Shown: positions 16,861 to 24,802 of the stretch, piece after piece
Layout: each line of letters opens with the position of its first letter
Numbering within the stretch: position 1 is the first letter of the stretch
Position numbers and translations under genes: made by a program
Assembly (NCBI RefSeq): GCF_007859275.1
Contig: NZ_VOHC01000001.1
Coordinates: 62,001 to 126,000, forward strand
Length of the DNA stretch: 64,000 nt
Direction: 5' to 3'
Source of the DNA: Planomicrobium sp. CPCC 101079
GTDB taxonomy: Bacteria > Bacillota > Bacilli > Bacillales_A > Planococcaceae
Notes under the pieces: model-generated
Told to the model about the DNA's origin: nothing
Database searches by the model: none
What the model saw: only the letters and a program-made list of their open reading frames with translations

Positions 16861-17853
16861 ATGAAAATAAAAGCCATCGTTGTTAATGAACTGGGAGGAC
16901 CGGATGTCCTTCAACTGAGTGAAGTGGCGATTCCGGCTATTTTGCCGCATCAAGTGTTGATCCGCACCGAAGCAATCAGCGTTAACTTTGCGGACATCAA
17001 AGCTCGCCGGGGGGAATATCATGGAAAGGTGAGCGCTTCTCCTTTCATCCCGGGATTGGATTGTGCTGGGGAAATCATCAAAGTCGGCGCGCAAGTCACC
17101 CGGTTCAAAATCGGCCAGCGTGTCATGGCATTTCCAAAGGAAGGTTCGTACGCCGAATATGTAGCGGCGGATGAGAAATTGGCCTTTGCAGTGCCGGATG
17201 GACTGGACAGTGAAACAGCTGCTGCCTCTTTGACAGTGGGGATTACAGCTTATAACGTCCTGAACCGAGTCGCACGGCTCTCTCCAGGAGAAACCGTATT
17301 AATCCATGCTGCCGCAGGAGGCATTGGCACTACTGCTATACAGCTTGCCCGGTTGGCCGGCGCTTCCCAGGTTATCGGAACTGTAAGCAGCGAAGCAAAA
17401 ATGGAAACGGCCAAAAACATGGGTGCTGATCATGTCATCAATTACGCAACGGGAGATTTTGCGGAAAAAGTGAACAGCCTTACCGATGGACAAGGCGCTG
17501 ATGTGATTTTGGATACGGTGGCCGGAGAAAATTTTGAAAAGAGCTTGAGATGCTTAGCGCACTTTGGAAGAATTGTCGCTTTCGGCCATGGAAATGACAG
17601 ATCTCTTCCAGGAAAAGTGACAACGGCGGACCTCCATTCAAGCTGCCGGTCCGTTCTCGGCTACAGTACCGGCACTTACCGGAAACTGCGTCCGGATTTT
17701 TTGCAGGAAAGCGCCGATAAAGTGACTGATTTGCTGCTTCAAGCCAAATTGAAAATCCTTATTTCAAAGCGCTATCCGCTGGCTGAAGCGGCACAAGCCC
17801 ATTCGCATATCGAAAGCAGAAAAAGCATCGGTAAAATCTTACTGATCCCTTAA
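16861..17853 (+). CDS. NADPH:quinone oxidoreductase-like MDR protein
   Basis: 330 residues from ATG 16861, which follows TGGAGGGTG; a longer in-frame reading begins inside the yebC gene and is rejected. The GroES-like N-terminal domain (INFAD-type SVNFADIKARRGEY, PGLDCAGEI) is followed by a Rossmann domain with the NADPH motif AAAGGIGTTAIQLARLAG near residue 150. No structural zinc cysteine cluster is seen, which fits the zinc-free quinone reductase branch of medium-chain dehydrogenases. It probably reduces quinones or related carbonyl electrophiles. It is monocistronic. Confidence 0.88.
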   Translation: MKIKAIVVNELGGPDVLQLSEVAIPAILPHQVLIRTEAISVNFADIKARRGEYHGKVSASPFIPGLDCAGEIIKVGAQVTRFKIGQRVMAFPKEGSYAEYVAADEKLAFAVPDGLDSETAAASLTVGITAYNVLNRVARLSPGETVLIHAAAGGIGTTAIQLARLAGASQVIGTVSSEAKMETAKNMGADHVINYATGDFAEKVNSLTDGQGADVILDTVAGENFEKSLRCLAHFGRIVAFGHGNDRSLPGKVTTADLHSSCRSVLGYSTGTYRKLRPDFLQESADKVTDLLLQAKLKILISKRYPLAEAAQAHSHIESRKSIGKILLIP

Positions 17854-17936
17854 AACCCATTCTTTAAAGGCCTGATTTTGGCTACTTAGCTAAAATAGTG
17901 TGGACTGCTTTTTGAAGTATCGGCATTTACAAACAG

Positions 17937-17978
17937 AAAAACCTGCAGAAGAGGGAAATTCTTTTGCAGGTTTTTAAT
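17937..17978 (+). terminator. Terminator downstream of the quinone reductase gene
   Basis: AAAAACCTGCA and TGCAGGTTTTT form the stem across a 17-base loop. It lies 84 bases after the stop codon. Confidence 0.75.
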
Positions 17979-18038
17979 TTTTAGCAACAATAAGTTATAT
18001 CAGAATTGTTTCTTTCTTGCTTTTTGCTGTAAATTCCT

Positions 18039-18065
18039 GTTTTATTCCTTTACACTAAAGGGTAT
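18039..18065 (+). promoter_or_regulatory. Possible sigma-B promoter of the symporter gene
   Basis: GTTTTA (18039-18044) and GGGTAT (18060-18065) are 15 bases apart, and the start codon is 28 bases downstream. The -10 is a full match to the sigma-B consensus and the -35 a partial one. Confidence 0.4.
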
Positions 18066-18093
18066 GTCTTAAAAAAAGAAGGAGACAGGATGA

Positions 18094-19341
18094 ATGAAGA
18101 AAAACAATATGACAGTAAAAGTACTCACAGGTCTTATTTTAGGGGCAATTGTCGGGCTGCTTATTAACTTGTTTGCGCCAGGCTCTTTTGAAACGCTCAA
18201 TACATATTTATTTGTGCCGCTCGGCCAAATTTTTCTTAGTTTGATCAGTATGCTGGTTGTGCCGTTGGTCCTTTTTTCTATTATTTTGGGAACTGCCGGG
18301 CTTGGCGATCCGGCTAAACTTGGCAGAATCGGTTTTAAAACAATCACCTATTTCTTGGTGACGACCACCATTGCCATTGTGATCGGTTTAGGATTAGCGG
18401 CTGTGATCCAGCCAGGGCTTGCCGGAGATTTCGATTTGGAAAGCGCCACATTCGAAGCAGAAGAAGCACCTTCGGTAGCTGATACGTTGCTGAACATCAT
18501 TCCGAAAAATCCATTGTCTGCTTTGACAGAAGGAAACATGCTTCAAATCATCGTCTTCGCTGTTTTTATCGGTTTGGCGTTGACGGCTCTCGGCGAAAGA
18601 ACAAAAGGGATTGTCAACCTGATTGAACAAGGCAACGAAGTCATGATGTATCTAGTAGGCATTGTGATGAAATTCGCTCCGTTCGGCACATTCGGCTTGA
18701 TCGCTACAGCTATCGGCTCTCAAGGCTTTTCAGCAATCAAAGCCATGGCATCGTATATGTTTGTCGTGCTGGCGGCTCTTGCGATTCATGCGGCCTTTAC
18801 ATATGGCGGAACCGTCGGGCTTTTAGCGAAAAAAAATCCGGTTTGGTTCTTCAAAAAATTCGCTCCGGCGATGAGTGTGGCGTTCAGTACTTCAAGCAGC
18901 ACTGCGACATTGCCGGTATCGATGGAAGCGGCGCAAAAAGAGCTTGGCGTGCCAAAATCGATCAGTTCGTTTGTCCAGCCGCTGGGAGCTACGATTAATA
19001 TGGATGGAACCGCAATCATGCAAGGTGTTGCGACGATGTTTATTGCGCAGGCTTATGGCTCGGATTTGTCGATGACGCAGCTTTTGACGGTTGTGTTGAC
19101 CGCTGTACTCGCCAGCATTGGGACGGCTGGAGTGCCAGGGGTCGGCTTGATCATGCTGGCGATGGTGCTATCAAGCGTCAACTTGCCGGTTGCAGGTATT
19201 GGGCTCGTGCTTGGAATCGACCGTTTGCTGGATATGACAAGAACAGCGATTAACATATCGGGCGACGCGGCTTGTGCGTTGTATGTATCGGAAACGGAGA
19301 AAAAGCGTGGCTTGGAGACGGAAGAAGTTACGGTAGGATAA
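18094..19341 (+). CDS. Dicarboxylate/amino acid:cation symporter (DAACS family)
   Basis: 415 residues with multiple hydrophobic segments. The serine-rich re-entrant loop STSSSTATLPVSMEAA and the transport motif NMDGTA are both present, as are the C-terminal DRLLDMTRTAINISGDAACA residues that contact amino or carboxyl groups in this family. It therefore imports glutamate, aspartate or C4-dicarboxylates using Na+ or H+. The arginine in the last motif fits acidic substrates. The ATG 18094 follows AGAAGGAGACAGGATGA. The gene stands alone with a possible sigma-B promoter upstream and a terminator downstream. Confidence 0.92.
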   Translation: MKKNNMTVKVLTGLILGAIVGLLINLFAPGSFETLNTYLFVPLGQIFLSLISMLVVPLVLFSIILGTAGLGDPAKLGRIGFKTITYFLVTTTIAIVIGLGLAAVIQPGLAGDFDLESATFEAEEAPSVADTLLNIIPKNPLSALTEGNMLQIIVFAVFIGLALTALGERTKGIVNLIEQGNEVMMYLVGIVMKFAPFGTFGLIATAIGSQGFSAIKAMASYMFVVLAALAIHAAFTYGGTVGLLAKKNPVWFFKKFAPAMSVAFSTSSSTATLPVSMEAAQKELGVPKSISSFVQPLGATINMDGTAIMQGVATMFIAQAYGSDLSMTQLLTVVLTAVLASIGTAGVPGVGLIMLAMVLSSVNLPVAGIGLVLGIDRLLDMTRTAINISGDAACALYVSETEKKRGLETEEVTVG

Positions 19342-19359
19342 AAATATAAAAAGTTGAGC

Positions 19360-19395
19360 AGCGGACGGGCTAAAGCAACTCGTCCGCTTTTTGTA
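19360..19395 (+). terminator. Terminator after the symporter gene
   Basis: AGCGGACGGG and CTCGTCCGCT pair around a short loop and are followed by TTTTT. Confidence 0.9.
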
Positions 19396-19429
19396 TATAG
19401 TTTAAATAAGGTGATAAGGAGGTTATGGA

Positions 19430-20308
19430 ATGATTACAGTAGTGGGCAGCATCAATATGGATTTAGTAGTACAAGCGAAGCACTTCCCAAAACAAGGCGA
19501 AACCACAATCGGTGAATTGTTCGCAACTGTTCCGGGCGGCAAAGGAGCAAATCAGGCTGTTGCAGCAGCCAGGCTCGGAAGCGAGGTACGAATGGTCGGC
19601 GCTGTTGGAACTGATGCCTTCGGAAATCAATTGCTAAAGGGGTTGGAAGCAGAATCGGTGAACGTGGAGGCAGTACTGCAGAAAGAAGGAGCGAGCGGCG
19701 TCGCAAATATTTTATTGTCTGAAGGCGATAATCGCATCATTGTCGTTCCAGGAGCCAACTTCCGGATGACACCTGAGGAGATGAACAGCTTTAAGCTGAT
19801 ATTGTCTACTAGCCGTATCGTCATGATGCAATTGGAAATGCCTGCGCCAGTAGTTCAACGGACGCTAGAGATTTGTCAGGCTCTTGGCGTGCCGACCATT
19901 TTAAATCCGGCACCGTCTGAAGGATTTCGAACAGAGTTTTTGTCTCTTGCAGATGTTATGACGCCCAATGAAACCGAAGCGGAAGCATTGTTCGGAAAGG
20001 AATGGGAAAAAGCATTGGTAGATTACCCGAACCGCCTTGTTGTGACGCTTGGAAAAGACGGGGCACGCTTTTATGACGGGAAAAACCATATTCATGTCAA
20101 AGGGCTTCCTGCAAAAGCTGTTGATACGACAGGAGCAGGCGACGCTTTCAATGGCGCCTTATGCGTTGCCTTATCAGAGGGTATGCTTTTTGAAGAAGCG
20201 GTCTATTTTGCAAATGCGGCGGCATCTCTTGCGGTTGAAAAGTTTGGCGCCCAAGGAGGCATGCCGGACCGGAAAAAAGTGCTTGAACGGCTGAAAGAAT
20301 ATAGCTGA
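19430..20308 (+). CDS. rbsK: Ribokinase (PfkB family)
   Basis: 292 residues, starting at ATG 19430 after AAGGAGGTTATGGA. The N-terminal NMDLVV and PGGKGANQAVAAARLG motifs and the C-terminal DTTGAGDAFNGAL anion-hole motif with catalytic aspartate identify a PfkB sugar kinase, most like ribokinase. It would phosphorylate D-ribose to ribose 5-phosphate. Unusually it is not accompanied by rbsR, rbsD or a ribose ABC transporter here, so it may act on ribose released internally from nucleosides. A different pentose substrate remains possible. Confidence 0.9.
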   Translation: MITVVGSINMDLVVQAKHFPKQGETTIGELFATVPGGKGANQAVAAARLGSEVRMVGAVGTDAFGNQLLKGLEAESVNVEAVLQKEGASGVANILLSEGDNRIIVVPGANFRMTPEEMNSFKLILSTSRIVMMQLEMPAPVVQRTLEICQALGVPTILNPAPSEGFRTEFLSLADVMTPNETEAEALFGKEWEKALVDYPNRLVVTLGKDGARFYDGKNHIHVKGLPAKAVDTTGAGDAFNGALCVALSEGMLFEEAVYFANAAASLAVEKFGAQGGMPDRKKVLERLKEYS

Positions 20309-20314
20309 AACCCC

Positions 20315-20340
20315 TTCCAAAACACTTGGAATTTTAATTG
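20315..20340 (+). terminator. Weak terminator after rbsK
   Basis: TTCCAA and TTGGAA pair around AACAC, followed by TTTTAATTG. The stem is short. Confidence 0.5.
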
Positions 20341-20407
20341 TTTGCTTCGGTTAAAAGGTTCGGCTTCTGCTATACTGGCAATAAAGAAGAGTCCGGGAGG
20401 CGACGAT

Positions 20408-20677
20408 ATGAAAGATATCTGGAAGCTGAAGTACGGGTCGCATAGTATACAGATTGAGAATCATTTGACGGGAAGCCGGCTATATGTGGACGGGGTGCTG
20501 CAGGATGAACAAGTGGGCATCCACCTGAGTTCACGTTTATTCGGGAAAGTGGACAATGAGGAAGGCGAGGTTGAAGATATTAAAGTGTCAATCGGCTGCA
20601 ACCTATTAAAAATGGATTGCCGGGTTTTTGTTGGAGAACGGCTAGCCTACTCGACCGCTTTGGAATGGGATATGTAA
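20408..20677 (+). CDS. Hypothetical protein, 89 residues
   Basis: ATG 20408 follows GGGAGGCGACGAT, so the longer in-frame reading from 20342 is not used. The protein (KDIWKLKYGSHSIQIENHL) is rich in beta-strand-like alternation of hydrophobic and polar residues and contains two cysteines (near SIGCNLL and MDCRVF). It has no signal peptide or membrane segment. I do not recognise the family. A terminator-like hairpin follows immediately, so it appears to be a single-gene unit. Confidence 0.75.
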   Translation: MKDIWKLKYGSHSIQIENHLTGSRLYVDGVLQDEQVGIHLSSRLFGKVDNEEGEVEDIKVSIGCNLLKMDCRVFVGERLAYSTALEWDM

Positions 20678-20683
20678 CTGAAG

Positions 20684-20720
20684 AAAAATGCCGGGTGCTG
20701 GTCGCGTCCGGTATTTTTTT
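20684..20720 (+). terminator. Terminator after the 89-residue gene
   Basis: AATGCCGG and CCGGTATT pair with one G-T wobble, followed by a run of seven T. Confidence 0.75.
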
Positions 20721-20818
20721 ATGACAGGTTAAACAATAATGCCCTGGCAATTGCCGGGTGAATTCTGTATGTTTAATATATTCAGTTTTTGAAAAGGGAG
20801 TATTCGGGAGGGACAATT

Positions 20819-21595
20819 ATGAAACCATTAATTGGCATTACATCATCTGTAGAACTTGGGCGGGATGAATACGCCGTTGAAATAGCGGATACGGAAGCAA
20901 TTCTCGGGGCAGGCGGTTTGCCGCTTATGCTGCCGCATCTAACGCAAGCAGAAGACATCGATGCGCTTGCTAAGAAACTCGATGGCCTCTTTGCAGCAGG
21001 CGGCTATGATATTGATCCAACATTGTTTGGAGAAGAGCCCCATCCAAATCTTGGTGTCATCATTCCTTCGCGCGATCATTTTGAGCTTTTGCTGATCAAA
21101 AAAATGCTGGAGGCTGGAAAGCCCATTTTAGCTATTTGCCGCGGTGCCCAAATTTTGAATATTGCAGTTGGCGGCGATATGTACCAGGATCTACCGGCGC
21201 AATTTGATGGCAAGTTACTGCAGCATCAGCAAAAGGCGCCAAAATTCCACGGTTCGCATTTTGTCCAAGTAGCAAAAGATTCCTTGCTGCACCAGTTGAC
21301 AGGAGAAGAGCGGTTGAGAGTGAACAGCCGCCACCACCAGGCCAACCGCTTGGTGCCAGAGCCTTTTATAATTAGTGGAACAGCAAGCGATGGGGTCGTT
21401 GAGGCGATTGAAAGCAAGGAACACCGGTTTGTCCTCGGCCTTCAGTGGCATCCGGAAAATATGGCAAGAGCTGAAGATGCGCCATCTCTTCGTATTTTTG
21501 AAGGGTTTATTGCAGCATGCCAAGAAAAGGGGCGGTTTGATGAAAATCATCGACACGCATTGCGACGCGCTGCTGAAACTGCAGCTAACAAATAG
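20819..21595 (+). CDS. Class I glutamine amidotransferase-like hydrolase (peptidase C26, PuuD-like)
   Basis: 258 residues from ATG 20819 after CGGGAGGGACAATT. The nucleophile is C107 in AICRGAQILN, with the histidine and glutamate of the triad in GLQWHPENMA. This is the gamma-glutamyl-gamma-aminobutyrate hydrolase family, which cleaves gamma-glutamyl amide bonds. It overlaps the next gene, an M19 dipeptidase, by 56 bases, so the pair is likely co-translated. A shared job in the breakdown of gamma-glutamyl or cell-wall-derived peptides is inferred. Confidence 0.9.
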   Translation: MKPLIGITSSVELGRDEYAVEIADTEAILGAGGLPLMLPHLTQAEDIDALAKKLDGLFAAGGYDIDPTLFGEEPHPNLGVIIPSRDHFELLLIKKMLEAGKPILAICRGAQILNIAVGGDMYQDLPAQFDGKLLQHQQKAPKFHGSHFVQVAKDSLLHQLTGEERLRVNSRHHQANRLVPEPFIISGTASDGVVEAIESKEHRFVLGLQWHPENMARAEDAPSLRIFEGFIAACQEKGRFDENHRHALRRAAETAANK

Positions 21596-22505
21596 AAAAT
21601 TCATGTTCAATGAAGGCCCTTTAAACTACATAGATTCCGATAAACTCGATACAAACTTTCAACGCCTGCAACAAGGCGAGGTAAAGGTCCAATTTTTTGC
21701 CATCTTTGTTTATCCGGATATTCCAAGTGATGAAAAGTGGCAACACGCGCTAGAACAAGTAGATCTGTTTTACACACAAGTGATCGGCACCAATCCAGCA
21801 ATGAAACACATCCGAAAATGGGAAGACATTGATGCCTTGAAAGAAGGGGAAATCGGAGCGGTGCTGACGCTTGAAGGAGCGGATGCGTTCGGAAATGACT
21901 TAGCGAAACTCCGCCACCTATACCGTTTAGGGGTTCTGTCGATCGGACTGACCTGGAACAATGCCAATCTTTGCGCTGACGGGGCAGGAGAGCCGCGGGG
22001 AGGCGGTTTGACGCTGCTCGGCAAAGATGTAGTCCAATTGAATAACGAACACCGGGTTTTTACCGATGTTTCGCATTTATCAGAGAAGAGCTTCTGGGAT
22101 GTGATTGAGCTTGCCCAATTCCCCATTGCCAGCCACTCCAATGCCAGGGCGCTTTGCGACCATCCACGCAATTTGTACGATGAGCAGATTCAGGCAATGA
22201 TTAAGAAGAACGGCTTAATCCATGTAGTCTTTTGTTTGGATTTTATTAAAGAAGACAAATCGAATGTAATGATGCCGGATTTGATCAAGCACATCGACCA
22301 TCTTTGCTCTCTTGGAGGAGCGGGGCATGTCGGCATCGGGTCGGATTTCGATGGCATATCCGATTATATGAAAGACTTGGAAAACGCATCAAAATTCCAG
22401 AACCTGATCAATGAATTGCAAAAGCATTACACGGAAAGCGAAGTAGAAGGCTTTGCCTTCCGGAACTTTTTGGAACACCGGCCCGGAATGCTGGCTGTTA
22501 CTTGA
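21540..22505 (+). CDS. Membrane dipeptidase family M19
   Basis: 321 residues from ATG 21540, preceded by AAAGGGGCGGTTTG; the longer reading in this frame lies inside the upstream gene. Zinc ligands of the renal dipeptidase family are visible: H and D in IDTHCDAL, E in TLEGADAFG, H in DVSHLSEKSFWD, and H in IASHSNARA. The family hydrolyses dipeptides, including ones with a C-terminal D-residue. There is no signal peptide, so the enzyme should be cytoplasmic despite the family name. The stop overlaps the region before the methyltransferase gene with only a short gap. Confidence 0.92.
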   Translation: MKIIDTHCDALLKLQLTNRKFMFNEGPLNYIDSDKLDTNFQRLQQGEVKVQFFAIFVYPDIPSDEKWQHALEQVDLFYTQVIGTNPAMKHIRKWEDIDALKEGEIGAVLTLEGADAFGNDLAKLRHLYRLGVLSIGLTWNNANLCADGAGEPRGGGLTLLGKDVVQLNNEHRVFTDVSHLSEKSFWDVIELAQFPIASHSNARALCDHPRNLYDEQIQAMIKKNGLIHVVFCLDFIKEDKSNVMMPDLIKHIDHLCSLGGAGHVGIGSDFDGISDYMKDLENASKFQNLINELQKHYTESEVEGFAFRNFLEHRPGMLAVT

Positions 22506-22531
22506 GCAACAAGCAAGGAGGGAGTAAATTG

Positions 22532-23311
22532 ATGGATGAGTCAGTGAAAGAAAAAGTGAAAGACGTCTTCGGCAAAAACGCCGATAAGTATAGAACGAGC
22601 GAACTTCATGCAAAAGGCGATGATCTGCCATTGCTGGTGGAATGGTTAAAGCCTCAAAACAGCTGGAGCGTACTGGATGTCGCAACCGGAGGGGGACATG
22701 TGTCAAAAGCGCTTGCCCCTCATGTGAAAACCGTCTTTTCAACCGACTTGACTGAACAAATGCTGGAGAACACAGCAAACTATTTGGATTCTTTTTTCGA
22801 GAATGTGTCTTATGTGATTGCAGATGCAGAGGACCTGCCTTTCTTAAGCAACCGCTTTGACGCGGTCGTCTGCCGGATTGCCCCACATCATTTCCCGCAA
22901 CCGGAGAAGTTCATCGAAGAAGCGGCGAGAGTGTTAAAACCAAAAGGAAAATTCGTTTTGATCGACAATGTCGCACCCGAGAATCCAAAGCTCGCCGAAT
23001 TTATGAATCGAACAGAAAAATTGCGGGATGGCAGCCATGCCCGCTGTTTAAGCAAAATAGAGTGGAGCAAACTCCTGGACCGGCACGGACTGGTGCAAAT
23101 AAAATCGCTTGATCGGAAAAAAACTTTCCATTATCCTGCCTGGGTGGACCGTACTGCTGAAAGCGAAGAGCAAAAGGATCGTGTAAAACAGCATTTGCTT
23201 TCAGCCGACCAGGAAACGGCAACATACTTCTTTTTGGCTGTTCAAGGAGACACTATTCAAAGTTTTGTTATTGATGAATGGATGGTCATGTGCACAAAAG
23301 AAGAGGCGTAA
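22532..23311 (+). CDS. Class I SAM-dependent methyltransferase
   Basis: 259 residues from ATG 22532, seven bases after AAGGAGGGAG; in-frame TTG codons further upstream (22502, 22529) are less likely. The SAM-binding motif I is VLDVATGGGHVSKAL near residue 45, followed by STDLTEQML and the acidic motif VIADAEDLPFLSNRFDAVVCR. It resembles the UbiE/type 11 small-molecule methyltransferases. Substrate unknown. It is the third gene of the C26-M19 unit and ends at a strong bidirectional terminator. Confidence 0.88.
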   Translation: MDESVKEKVKDVFGKNADKYRTSELHAKGDDLPLLVEWLKPQNSWSVLDVATGGGHVSKALAPHVKTVFSTDLTEQMLENTANYLDSFFENVSYVIADAEDLPFLSNRFDAVVCRIAPHHFPQPEKFIEEAARVLKPKGKFVLIDNVAPENPKLAEFMNRTEKLRDGSHARCLSKIEWSKLLDRHGLVQIKSLDRKKTFHYPAWVDRTAESEEQKDRVKQHLLSADQETATYFFLAVQGDTIQSFVIDEWMVMCTKEEA

Positions 23312-23312
23312 A

Positions 23313-23358
23313 GAAGCACCCCTTCAGTGAGCCAAGCTCACTGAAGGGGTGCTTCTGT
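23313..23358. terminator. Long bidirectional terminator
   Basis: A perfect 19-base-pair stem, GAAGCACCCC through CAGTGAG against its complement, surrounds a CCAAG loop. It separates convergent genes. Confidence 0.93.
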
Positions 23359-23364
23359 TTATTA

Positions 23365-24207
23365 TTATTGAGTTTTTGCAGGGGCGTTTTTCACGTTTTT
23401 CCGTTTGTGGCGTAATGCGTTTATTTCTCCGCCGACTACAAGAATCAGGCCGGTAAGGAAGAACCAAAGCATTAAGACAATGAGTCCTCCAAGACTGCCA
23501 TACGTCGCCGAATAGCTGCCGAAATTTGATACATAGAACGAAAACCCAAGTGAAACGACTTGCCATAAAATAGTCGCAATGACGGCGCCAATGATGACTT
23601 CCTTGAAAGGGAATTGCTTGTTTGGCGCAAATTTGTACAAGAAAGCAAGTACAATACTCATTACTGCAATGGAAATGACCCAGCGAAGTACTTGGAACAA
23701 GATTTCTGTTTGTGGAGGCAAACTCAAGATGCGAGTAACCATATCAATGATTGTTCCACCGAAAATCGGCAAGATAAGCGCTATGATAACCGCCACTAAC
23801 ATGAAAAGCGTCAAGATAATAGCTGTGAGCTTCAATTTGATGAACGAACGTGTTTCTTCCACATCATACGCTTGGTTGATGGCCTCGATAAAGGCAGTCA
23901 TTGCATTTGAAGCGGACCAGAGCGTACCCAAGATCCCGAACGTCAATAAGCCGCCGCGAGGTGTGGTGACCACACTGACAATCGTCTCCTGGAAAGTACT
24001 GGCTACTTCTCCGGGAAGGATGGTGCCGATGAAATCGACTGCCCGTTGTGGATCGATTTGCAGATAAGGCAGAATGGAAAGCAGCAAAATCAATAATGGA
24101 ACGATAGCTAATAAATAGTAATAGGCCTGTGCTGCGGCAAGCGTTGTGGCATGGTCGTTTTTGATCTCGCCCATGAGATCTTTTGCCATAGATGATTGTT
24201 TTGCCAT
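23365..24207 (-). CDS. YihY/BrkB family membrane protein
   Basis: 280 residues from ATG 24207, with GGAGG seven bases upstream. At least five hydrophobic segments are visible, beginning with AYYYLLAIVPLLILLLSILP near residue 27, plus the conserved GTLWSASNAMTAF region. The C-terminus is short, basic and cytoplasmic. The function of YihY proteins in Bacillales is not settled; the BrkB/RNase BN names are historical. It is a single gene transcribed away from the YolD-like gene's 3' end on the same strand, 118 bases apart. Confidence 0.9.
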   Translation of the reverse strand: MAKQSSMAKDLMGEIKNDHATTLAAAQAYYYLLAIVPLLILLLSILPYLQIDPQRAVDFIGTILPGEVASTFQETIVSVVTTPRGGLLTFGILGTLWSASNAMTAFIEAINQAYDVEETRSFIKLKLTAIILTLFMLVAVIIALILPIFGGTIIDMVTRILSLPPQTEILFQVLRWVISIAVMSIVLAFLYKFAPNKQFPFKEVIIGAVIATILWQVVSLGFSFYVSNFGSYSATYGSLGGLIVLMLWFFLTGLILVVGGEINALRHKRKNVKNAPAKTQ

Positions 24208-24282
24208 ATTGTAACCTCCAATGATTAGGTGTAGTTATTCTTTGTATCCCCAAATTGGAGGGCAATTAATCATTAAAAAGAA

Positions 24283-24312
24283 AAAGCAATCAAGAAGCCT
24301 TTTTGCTTGCAC
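24283..24312 (-). terminator. Possible weak terminator after the YolD-like gene
   Basis: On the minus strand AAGCAA and TTGCTT pair across a 13-base loop before a T-rich run. The stem is short. Confidence 0.4.
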
Positions 24313-24325
24313 CTGTTGAGTGCCA

Positions 24326-24685
24326 TTATTCCATTGTTTTTGCGCCAATAATATCGGTAAAAAGAATTGTTTCCGTTCGTTCCGAATGTTCCAGACAAAT
24401 TGTTTTTTTGTTCAAATCGATAGCGGTGATCAGTCCAGTTAATGTAAGGTCTCCATTTTGCCAAAGGCGTAGTTCAATCTCGCACGGCCGCATATAGGCT
24501 ATGCGGATTTCTTCATAAAGATTTTCGAGGTCAAAGTCGTCTAAAGTCGGCTTAGTATGGTAGCGGTCCTCTTTTTTCAAATCCTTCAATAACTGGACGT
24601 GCTCAGTAAGCATCATAGCGGTCCACTTGATCTGGCCACGGTCTTTGATTTCACCTTTTACAGTCATATGCTTGTTTTTTTTCAT
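24326..24685 (-). CDS. YolD-like protein under a LexA box
   Basis: 119 residues from ATG 24685, eight bases after AAAGGAGGTGC; the ATG at 24694 lies inside that site and is excluded. The sequence fits YolD-like proteins: DRGQIKWTAMMLTEHVQLLKDL near the N-terminus and a beta-rich C-terminal half. In Bacillus these genes usually sit with a Y-family DNA polymerase (UvrX/YqjW) in SOS-induced units. No polymerase gene is adjacent here, yet the promoter carries a perfect GAAC-N4-GTTC site. The molecular role of YolD proteins is not established. Confidence 0.85.
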   Translation of the reverse strand: MKKNKHMTVKGEIKDRGQIKWTAMMLTEHVQLLKDLKKEDRYHTKPTLDDFDLENLYEEIRIAYMRPCEIELRLWQNGDLTLTGLITAIDLNKKTICLEHSERTETILFTDIIGAKTME

Positions 24686-24710
24686 CACGTGCACCTCCTT
24701 TATATAATAG

Positions 24711-24722
24711 GAACATTTGTTC
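24711..24722. promoter_or_regulatory. LexA (DinR) SOS box
   Basis: GAACATTTGTTC is a perfect GAAC-N4-GTTC palindrome and matches the core of the B. subtilis CGAACNNNNGTTCG consensus. It lies 26 bases upstream of the YolD-like start codon, where it would overlap the promoter. Confidence 0.85.
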
Positions 24723-24755
24723 TTATTCTAAAGAGAGAATAGATGGAGGTCAACA

Positions 24756-24792
24756 AAAAAAGGGGCGGACCTAATTTAGGTCCGCTCCTTTT
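24756..24792 (-). terminator. Terminator of the CNNM/CorC-like gene
   Basis: On the minus strand AAAGGAGCGGACCTAA pairs with TTAGGTCCGCCCCTTT and is followed by a T run. Confidence 0.9.
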
Positions 24793-24802
24793 GCTGGTCA
24801 AG

